DNA from: a virus
Direction: 5' to 3' (one strand)
DNA: 35,318 nucleotides
IMG/VR virus record: IMGVR_UViG_3300037558_003025
Location: 1 to 35,318 of that record
In this document: positions 29,250 to 35,318 of the stretch, in pieces
How positions within the stretch are numbered: position 1 is the stretch's first letter
Layout of the letters: each line of letters starts with the position of its first letter
Program-made: the position numbers and the translations under genes
The notes under the pieces: model-generated
The model's input: the letters and a program-made list of their open reading frames with translations, nothing else
Databases searched by the model: none
Told to the model about the DNA's origin: nothing

Positions 29250-29677
29250 GCGCCGATCCCGACCGAGTCATTGCGACTGCGCGCTCCTGGCTCGGCACGC
29301 CTTATCACGACCAGGCAAGCCTCCGGGGCGTTGGCTGCGACTGCCTTGGACTGGCGCGCGGCGTCTGGCGTGACGTCGTCGGGCCAGAGCCGTTCCCGAT
29401 CCCGCCCTACAGCCGGGACTGGGGCGAGACTGGGCCGCGCGAGGTTCTGGCCGAAGGCGCTCGGCGCATGATGTCGGAAATTTCAGCTTCAGAGGCCGGT
29501 CCCGGCGCGCTGGTCCTGTTCCGGATGACGCCCCGCGCCATCGCCAAGCATGTCGGCATCCTGACCGGCCCTGACAGTTTCCTCCACGCCTATGAGCGGC
29601 TCGGCGTGATCGAGGAAGCGCTGACCTTATCCTGGCGACGGCGCATCGCCTTCGCTTTCCTGTTCCCGCAACGCTGA
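29246..29677 (+). CDS. NlpC/P60 cell-wall peptidase of the tail tip (GTA gp14-like)
   Basis: 143 residues from a GTG overlapping the previous stop. The catalytic set is Cys33 in GCDCLGL, His102 in AKHVGIL and His114 in FLHAYE. TIGR02219-type peptidases cut the stem peptide of peptidoglycan so DNA can enter through the tail tip. In rhodobacterial gene transfer agents this enzyme sits between DUF2163 and the tip megaprotein, exactly as here. It is the only cell-wall hydrolase found in the window; its place fits entry rather than lysis. Confidence 0.9.
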   Translation: MSADPDRVIATARSWLGTPYHDQASLRGVGCDCLGLARGVWRDVVGPEPFPIPPYSRDWGETGPREVLAEGARRMMSEISASEAGPGALVLFRMTPRAIAKHVGILTGPDSFLHAYERLGVIEEALTLSWRRRIAFAFLFPQR

Positions 29678-29686
29678 GACCCCGAC

Positions 29687-32600
29687 ATGGCCACACTCGT
29701 TCTCGGTGCCGCTGGCGCTGCTATTGGCGGCAGTATTGGCGGCGCGATCCTCGGCGTCAGCGCGGCCACCATCGGCGGGTTCATCGGCTCCACCATCGGC
29801 TCGGTCGTCGACAGCTGGATCATCTCGTCGCTTGCGCCAACCCAGCGGATCGAAGGCGCGCGGATGGACAATCTGCGCATCACCTCGGCCACGGAAGGGG
29901 CGGTGATCCCGCGCCTCTATGGCCGCATGCGGATTGGCGGCAACATCATCTGGGCGACGGATTTCCGCGAGGAGACCAAGACCACCACGCAGGGCGGCGG
30001 CAAAGGCGGTGGGGGTGGCGGCAAGGTCAAGACGACCGAATACTTCTACTATGCCAGCTTCGCGGTGGCGCTCTGCGAGGGGCCGATCACCGGCATTGGC
30101 CGCATCTGGGCCGACGGGAAGCTGCTGGACACCGCCGGGATCACGTGGCGCTGGTATCCGGGCGACGAGAGCCAGACGACCGATCCGTTTATGTCCGCGA
30201 AGATGGGCGTGGCCAACACGCCAGCATATCGCGGCACAGCCTATGTCGTCTTCGAGGACCTGCCGCTCGGGAATTACGGCAACCGCATCCCGCAACTGAG
30301 TTTCGAGGTATTCCGTCCGCTGGCCGATCCGGACACGGCAGAGGGTCTCACGCAGGCGGTCACCATGATCCCGGCCTCAGGTGAGTTCGCCTATGCCACG
30401 CAGGGCATCCGGAAGGGCAGTAGCGGGTCGTCTGAGCCCGAGAACCTCAACGCGCTGACTGACACCGCCGACATGGTTGTGGCGCTGGACCGGCTGCAGG
30501 CCATGGCCCCGAAAGTCGAAAGTGTGTCGCTGGTCGTAGCCTGGTTTGGCGATGATCTGCGCGCGGGCAATTGCAAGGTGCGGCCCGGGGTTGAGGTCAC
30601 CGCTAAAACCACCACGCCGTCCGCGTGGTCCGTGAATGGTGTCAGCCGCGCCAATGCCTTTCTGGTCAGCCGCGACGATCAGGATCGCCCGGTCTATGGT
30701 GGCACGCCAGCCGATTTCGCTGTCGTGCAGGCGATCCAGGAGATGAAGACGCGCGGGCTGAGGGTGACCTTCTATCCGTTCATCCTGATGGACGTGCCGC
30801 CCGGCAACACGCTGCCGAACCCGTACTCGGACAACGCCGCGGAGACGGGTCAGCCAGTCTTCCCGTGGCGCGGGCGGATCACCTGTTCACCTGCAGCAGG
30901 ATACGCCGGGACCGTGGACAAGACTGCTACGGCCGCAAGCCAAGTCGCGGCGCTGTTCGGCGCGGCGACGTCCGCGAGCTTCAGCGTCTCGGGTCAGTCG
31001 GTCTCCTGGACAGGCACGCCCGGCGACTGGGGCCTGCGCCGCATGGTGCTGCACTACGCCCATCTCTGCGTGGCGGCGGGCGGTGTCGATGCGTTCCTCA
31101 TCGGGACCGAGATGCCGGGGCTGACGACGATCCGCTCGGGCGCCAGCACCTATCCGGCGGTGCAGGCCTATCGGGACCTCCTCTCGGATGTGCGGTCGAT
31201 CCTCGGGGCCGGTTTGAGCCTCGGCTATGCGGCCGACTGGTCGGAGTATTTCGGTCACCAGCCGGGTGACGGCAGCGGCGACGCGTTCTTCCACCTCGAT
31301 CCGCTCTGGGCCGATCCGGAGATCGATTTCGTCGGCATCGACAACTACATGCCGCTGTCGGATTGGCGCGACGGGTTCAACCATGCCGACGCGGCCGAGG
31401 GCTGGCCCGCGATCTACGACCGGGCCTACCTGCAGGGGAACATTGCGGGCGGCGAAGGCTTCGAATGGTTCTACGCCAGCGCGGCCGACCGCACCGCGCA
31501 GGTGCGGACCCCGATTGCCGATGGCGCGGCCAGCAAGCCATGGGTGTTTCGCTACAAGGATCTGCGCGCCTGGTGGTCGAACCCGCATTGCGACCGTCCG
31601 GGCGGCGTGGAGAGCGGGACGCCGACCGCGTGGGCGCCGGAGTCCAAGCCGATCTGGTTCACCGAGCTGGGCTGCCCGGCCATCGACCGGGGCACCAACC
31701 AGCCGAACGTCTTCTTCGATCCGAAATCCTCCGAAAGCTTCGTGCCGTACTTCTCGCGCGGCTGGCGGGACGACGCGATCCAGCGCGCCTATCTCGAGGC
31801 GACGTACCTCTGGTGGGGCGAGCCGGCGAACAACCCGATCTCGTCGGTCTACGGTAGCCGGATGGTGCACGTCCCGGAATGCGCGGCCTGGACCTGGGAC
31901 GCGCGGCCCTATCCCTTCTTCCCGGCGTTGACCGACGTCTGGACGGACGGCGGCAACTGGCGCCTCGGCCACTGGCTGACCGGCCGGCTCGGCGCGGTGT
32001 CGCTGGCCTCGCTTGTCCGCCATCTCTGCCTCCGCGCCGGGCTGCCCGAGGACCGGATCGACGTCACCGGCCTATGGGGCGCTGTCGAGGGCTACGCCAT
32101 CGGCGCGCTGGAAAGCCCGCGCGCCTCGATCACCACGCTGTCGCGGCACTTCGGCTTCGACGCCGTCGAGACCGAGGGGGTGATCCGCTTCGTCATGCGC
32201 GGCCGGGCCGCGGTCGCGAGCGTCAGCCCCGACGGCCTCGTCGCGGCGCGCGAGGGCGACGTCCTCGAGCTCACGCGCGGCCAGGAGACCGAACTGCCGC
32301 AGGCGCTGAAATGGCAGGTGGCCCGCGCGGACGAGGATTACGAGGCGGCGCAGGTCGAGGCCCGGCGCATCACTGTGGACACGACCCGGATCGCGTCGGA
32401 GAGCTTCCCCATGGCGGTGCCGCCCGAGGAGGCCGAGCGCCGCTGCCGCCGCGCGCTCATGGAAGCCTGGACGGGGCGCGAGAGCGCGGTCTTGCGCCTG
32501 CCGCCGTCGCGGCTTGCGCTCGACCCGGCCGATGTCGTGTCGTTCGTCCACGACGGTCGTGCCGTCCCGCTGCGGCTCGTGTCCATCGCCGATGCGGACG

Positions 32601-33655
32601 CTCGCGGCATCGAGGCCGTCCGCCAGGACCGCGAGGCCTACGACCTGCCGCCGGGAGCCCCGCGGCCCTCGGCGCTCTCGCAGGCGGTCGTCTTCGGAGC
32701 ACCCGAAGCGGTCCTCCTCGACCTGCCTCAGCTGACCGAGGACCAGCCGGCGCACCGCCCCTTCGCCGCGTCACATGCCGTGCCGTGGCCGGGGGAGATA
32801 GCGGTGTTCCGTAGCCCCTCGACCGATAGCTTCGAACTGCTCACCAGCTTCGGCACACGAGCCCGGCTCGGCACGCTGGTCTCGGACTTCTACCCGGGGC
32901 CGACGTCGCGCTTCGACCTCGGCAATGCGCTGGTGGTCGATCTGCTCACCGGGACGCTGGAGAGCGTCACCGACCTGACCCTGTTCGGCGGCGCCAACGC
33001 GCTCGCCATCGAGAGCGCGCCGGGCACCTGGGAGATCGTCCAGGCCGGCGCAGCGGAGTTGCTGGCGCCCGGCCGCTATCGCCTGACCCGGCTCCTGCGC
33101 GGCCAGCGCGGCACCGAAAGCGCCATGGGCAACCCGGCGCCTGCTGGCGCACGGGTCATAGTGCTCGACGACAGCCTCGCTTCGCTGCCCATCGCGGAGG
33201 CCGATCTCGGCGTCCCGTGGAACTGGCGCATCGGCTCGGCGAGCCGTCCGGTCAGCGACGAGACATATGTCGCCACGAGCTTCACGCCGCAGGGCGTTGG
33301 TCTGCGCCCTTTCTCCATCGCCCATGTTGAGCAGCTGTGGCGCACGCCACGCAGTCCCGGCGATCTCACGATCCGTTGGACGCGCCGGTCCCGCGCGCTC
33401 TCGGCGGACAGCTGGGGCGCAGTGGAGGTGCCGCTGACAGAGGAGGTCGAAGCCTACGACGTCGAAATCCTCGACGGCGCCGCAATCAAGCGGGTGCTGA
33501 GCGCGACCACGACCAGCGCGATCTACACGGCCGCCCACCAAACGGCCGATTGGGGCGCGCTGCTCGCGCCCGGCGATACTCTCGATATACGCATCTATCA
33601 GCTCTCCGCCCTCGTGGGACGGGGCGCGCCCAAGACCGTCACGCTGATACTCTGA
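29687..33655 (+). CDS. Tail tip/host-specificity megaprotein (GTA gp15-like, TIM-barrel)
   Basis: 1322 residues. It begins with a Gly/Ala-rich hydrophobic stretch (1-45), then an N-terminal hub domain with the low-complexity GGGKGGGGGGK near 104-114. A TIM-barrel domain follows (about 360-740; WFGDDL, LGYAADWSEYFGH, FVGIDNYMPLSDW and WFTELGCPAID are glycosidase-like). Then come a tail_3-type domain near 780-960 and beta-rich C-terminal domains (LAPGRYRLTRLLRGQRGTE). The family forms the baseplate hub and host-recognition tip. The glycosidase-like barrel may bind or trim surface polysaccharide. Overall order follows the gene transfer agent. Confidence 0.9.
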   Translation: MATLVLGAAGAAIGGSIGGAILGVSAATIGGFIGSTIGSVVDSWIISSLAPTQRIEGARMDNLRITSATEGAVIPRLYGRMRIGGNIIWATDFREETKTTTQGGGKGGGGGGKVKTTEYFYYASFAVALCEGPITGIGRIWADGKLLDTAGITWRWYPGDESQTTDPFMSAKMGVANTPAYRGTAYVVFEDLPLGNYGNRIPQLSFEVFRPLADPDTAEGLTQAVTMIPASGEFAYATQGIRKGSSGSSEPENLNALTDTADMVVALDRLQAMAPKVESVSLVVAWFGDDLRAGNCKVRPGVEVTAKTTTPSAWSVNGVSRANAFLVSRDDQDRPVYGGTPADFAVVQAIQEMKTRGLRVTFYPFILMDVPPGNTLPNPYSDNAAETGQPVFPWRGRITCSPAAGYAGTVDKTATAASQVAALFGAATSASFSVSGQSVSWTGTPGDWGLRRMVLHYAHLCVAAGGVDAFLIGTEMPGLTTIRSGASTYPAVQAYRDLLSDVRSILGAGLSLGYAADWSEYFGHQPGDGSGDAFFHLDPLWADPEIDFVGIDNYMPLSDWRDGFNHADAAEGWPAIYDRAYLQGNIAGGEGFEWFYASAADRTAQVRTPIADGAASKPWVFRYKDLRAWWSNPHCDRPGGVESGTPTAWAPESKPIWFTELGCPAIDRGTNQPNVFFDPKSSESFVPYFSRGWRDDAIQRAYLEATYLWWGEPANNPISSVYGSRMVHVPECAAWTWDARPYPFFPALTDVWTDGGNWRLGHWLTGRLGAVSLASLVRHLCLRAGLPEDRIDVTGLWGAVEGYAIGALESPRASITTLSRHFGFDAVETEGVIRFVMRGRAAVASVSPDGLVAAREGDVLELTRGQETELPQALKWQVARADEDYEAAQVEARRITVDTTRIASESFPMAVPPEEAERRCRRALMEAWTGRESAVLRLPPSRLALDPADVVSFVHDGRAVPLRLVSIADADARGIEAVRQDREAYDLPPGAPRPSALSQAVVFGAPEAVLLDLPQLTEDQPAHRPFAASHAVPWPGEIAVFRSPSTDSFELLTSFGTRARLGTLVSDFYPGPTSRFDLGNALVVDLLTGTLESVTDLTLFGGANALAIESAPGTWEIVQAGAAELLAPGRYRLTRLLRGQRGTESAMGNPAPAGARVIVLDDSLASLPIAEADLGVPWNWRIGSASRPVSDETYVATSFTPQGVGLRPFSIAHVEQLWRTPRSPGDLTIRWTRRSRALSADSWGAVEVPLTEEVEAYDVEILDGAAIKRVLSATTTSAIYTAAHQTADWGALLAPGDTLDIRIYQLSALVGRGAPKTVTLIL

Positions 33656-33665
33656 AGGCCATCCC

Positions 33666-34784
33666 ATGTCCGACGTCACGACCCATCTTCTGCTGCCCTA
33701 CATCCTCGCGGCGCAGGCCCAGAAGCATGTCACCCACAACGAGGCGCTGCGGATTCTCGACGGGCTCGTCCAGCTCTCCGTCCGTGGCACGGCCCGGACC
33801 GCACCACCGCCCGACCCGAACGATGGTGACCGGTTCCTTGTGTCCCCCGGTGCGACGGGTGACTGGACCGGCTGGGACAACAGCATCGCGTACTGGGTCG
33901 ACGGGGCGTGGATGCAGCTTCCGCCTCGGCCCGGCTGGCGGGCGTGGGTTGAGGAGTTCGACGGAACAGCAAACTCTCCGGGGGAGAGTTTGCCCGGAGA
34001 ACGGCTGCTGCTGGTCTACAATGGCGCGGGCTGGATCGGGACCACCCCAGACGTGCTGCAGAACATGGCACTCCTGGGGCTGGGCACCACAGCGGATGCG
34101 TCGAACCCGTTCTCGGCCAAGCTGAACGCCGCGCTCTGGACGGCGAAGACCGCGGCCGAGGGCGGCACCGGCGATCTCTTCTACACCATGAACAAGGAGG
34201 CTGCGGGCGACGATCTCGGGCTGACGCTCCAGACCGGCTTCGTGACCAAGGCGCTCGTGGGGCTCTTCGGCTCCGACCGGTTCCGGCTTGCCGTCTCGGC
34301 CGACGGCAGCACCTTCTTCGACGGGCTGAGCGTCGACAACGCCAGCGGCATCGTCGAGCAGCCCCGATTGCCACGGTTCAAGGCCTACACTAACTACGAC
34401 AACTACGTCGGCGTCGGCACCTGGACGAAGATCGCCATTAACAACACCGACACCAACGATCAGGGCGCGTTCGACGCCGCGAACAACCACTTCGTGGCGC
34501 CCGTGGACGGCACCTACCTCTTCGGCGCAACGCTCCTCTACAAGATCAACGCCAGCGCCACGGCCCGCATGCGCGGGCGGCTGGTCCTGAACGGCACCGC
34601 CGAAATCCGCGGCTCCCTCGGCGAAATCTCCGCCACCCACGTTTCGCTCGCCACCGCCATCTGGCTGCAGACGATGGTCCCCCTCACCGCGGGCGATACC
34701 GTCGAGCTGCAGGGGTATTTCCGGGTCGCGGATGGCTATTTCGCCGCCGATCACACGTCGTTCTGGGGCGCGAAGGTCGGGTGA
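33666..34784 (+). CDS. DUF2793 tail fibre with C1q/TNF-like C-terminal domain
   Basis: 372 residues. The N-terminal 100 residues are the DUF2793 domain (LPYILAAQAQKHVTHNEALRILDGLVQLSV), which attaches to the tail tip. The middle has a DNMALLGLGTTADA-type linker. Residues 235-372 form a C1q-like jelly-roll (VGTWTKIAINN, FVAPVDGTYLFGATLLY, HTSFWGAKVG), a usual receptor-binding fold. Residues about 98-110 (FDGTANSPGESLPGE) look like an insertion into an otherwise continuous WV..RLLVYNG pattern and are coded by a perfect palindrome. It is the last full gene of the tail module and probably the main host-range determinant. Confidence 0.8.
   Translation: MSDVTTHLLLPYILAAQAQKHVTHNEALRILDGLVQLSVRGTARTAPPPDPNDGDRFLVSPGATGDWTGWDNSIAYWVDGAWMQLPPRPGWRAWVEEFDGTANSPGESLPGERLLLVYNGAGWIGTTPDVLQNMALLGLGTTADASNPFSAKLNAALWTAKTAAEGGTGDLFYTMNKEAAGDDLGLTLQTGFVTKALVGLFGSDRFRLAVSADGSTFFDGLSVDNASGIVEQPRLPRFKAYTNYDNYVGVGTWTKIAINNTDTNDQGAFDAANNHFVAPVDGTYLFGATLLYKINASATARMRGRLVLNGTAEIRGSLGEISATHVSLATAIWLQTMVPLTAGDTVELQGYFRVADGYFAADHTSFWGAKVG
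33969..33993 (+). repeat. Perfect 11-bp inverted repeat inside the fibre gene
   Basis: GCAAACTCTCC (33969-33979) and GGAGAGTTTGC (33983-33993) flank a GGG loop. It is lower in GC than its surroundings and codes a short stretch that looks inserted relative to the usual DUF2793 pattern. It might be a small palindromic mobile element, a recombination point, or an mRNA hairpin. Confidence 0.65.
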
Positions 34785-34805
34785 GGGAAACAACCACGTG
34801 AAGCG

Positions 34806-35318
34806 ATGCTGAACGGCGTGGTCTCGCGCATCAACGGTTTCATCGGCGGGATCAATCAGGGGCTGGAAGCCCTCGGATCGGAGCGGCGCATCTCGTTGGT
34901 GCCCGACCTCGACCTCGGCGAGATCGAGAACCGCTTCGAAGGGGCGGCGACAACCGCGACCACCGCTGCTCAGACTGCCTTTGACCGGGCTTTCGAGAAC
35001 AACCCGCTCACCGCACCCGATCTTGGGCTCACCCAGGCGGCCAATACTGCGCTTGCCACCGCCAATACCTATCGCAGCGACGCGCGCGATCTGGCTGAGG
35101 GCGCGCGTGCGCCGATCGCCAGTTGGCAGGCCCTCCGTGATGCGGTGCGAAGCAGCAGCGAGGATGGCGCGGATGCGCTGACCGAGGCGACCGACGCGGC
35201 TGAGCGGTTCGAGACGGCTCTTGGGGATGCCGGACGCGCCGCTGCCGGTGCGGGCGCAGCGACCGGGTCTGCAGCGGCCGCCGCCGAACCAGATACCGAA
35301 GCCGCAGTCTCCGGCTAG
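34806..35318 (+). pseudogene. Partial, diverged copy of the tape-measure gene
   Basis: 170 codons from an ATG at 34806 to a TAG at the last base of the window. The product aligns without gaps to tape-measure residues about 448-617 (DNA 26665-27174), with about 23 substitutions by eye (roughly 86% identity), most of them conservative. Similarity begins right after the fibre gene, at GAAGCGATGCTGAA, and ends at the stop codon, which replaces a Trp codon of the full gene. No ribosome-binding site fits well. It lacks the hydrophobic and C-terminal parts, so it cannot work as a tape measure. It is a remnant of another phage's gene, a duplication, or a contig-end artefact. Confidence 0.65.

Noticed and set aside
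29246-29677. Phage endolysin
   Set aside because: The NlpC/P60 protein sits in the tail-tip set and matches the gene-transfer-agent gp14 family, so an entry role is more likely than lysis.
30887-32023. 378-codon antisense frame in the tail-tip megaprotein gene
   Set aside because: Composition is low-information, Arg/Pro-rich, and the sense gene is firmly identified.

Overview
The window is a GC-rich (about 65-68% by eye) phage or prophage genome segment from an alphaproteobacterium, most likely a member of the Rhodobacterales (Rhodobacter/Paracoccus-like). The reasons are the codon use, the tail module (the DUF2460, DUF2163, NlpC/P60 and TIM-barrel tail-tip set shared with the Rhodobacter gene transfer agent), and small families common in that order (DUF3489, DUF6441, DUF2793). 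I see no integrase, repressor, holin or dedicated endolysin, and no tRNA or rRNA. The window therefore looks like an incomplete phage genome, cut inside a sigma-factor-like gene on the left and ending on a tape-measure gene fragment on the right.

Layout. (1) 1-9715, rightward early module: a sigma-region-4-like protein, small unknowns, a Sak4-like RecA-fold ATPase with a probable ssDNA-binding partner, a Cas4/RecB-like Fe-S nuclease, a RecD/Dda-like helicase, a 974-residue primase-helicase, a RuvC-like resolvase and two small proteins. Most neighbours overlap by 4-8 nt, so this is one translationally coupled operon for recombination-linked DNA replication. The 3' end of the primase gene carries a dense array of GGGGAACCT iterons in both orientations, my best candidate for the replication origin. 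(2) 9716-10105, a 390-nt gene-free leader with several stem-loops. (3) 10106-12770, a ParB-like/adenine-or-N4-cytosine methyltransferase, a C5-cytosine methyltransferase whose gene seems to be read in two frames, and a small membrane protein. (4) 12824-13900, three leftward genes including a DUF3489 protein, against the flow of everything else. (5) 14013-21742, small possible virion proteins, terminase subunits, head-tail joining protein, portal, a fused prohead protease-major capsid protein, a terminator, a DUF2190 cement protein and connectors. (6) 22427-23221, a lower-GC cargo (moron) gene resembling nucleases associated with pPIWI defence systems. (7) 23283-34784, siphovirus tail genes: tail terminator, tube, assembly chaperone with a canonical A AAA AAC -1 frameshift site, tape measure, GTA-like tail tip and a DUF2793/C1q-like fibre. 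(8) 34806-35318, a diverged partial copy of the tape-measure gene.

The most notable points are the iteron array hidden in the primase gene, the dual-frame methyltransferase gene, the cargo gene in the tail module, the recoding site, internal capsid starts with strong ribosome-binding sites, the tape-measure fragment, and a palindromic in-frame insertion in the fibre gene. Family names are given from recognition of sequence motifs; no database search was possible.
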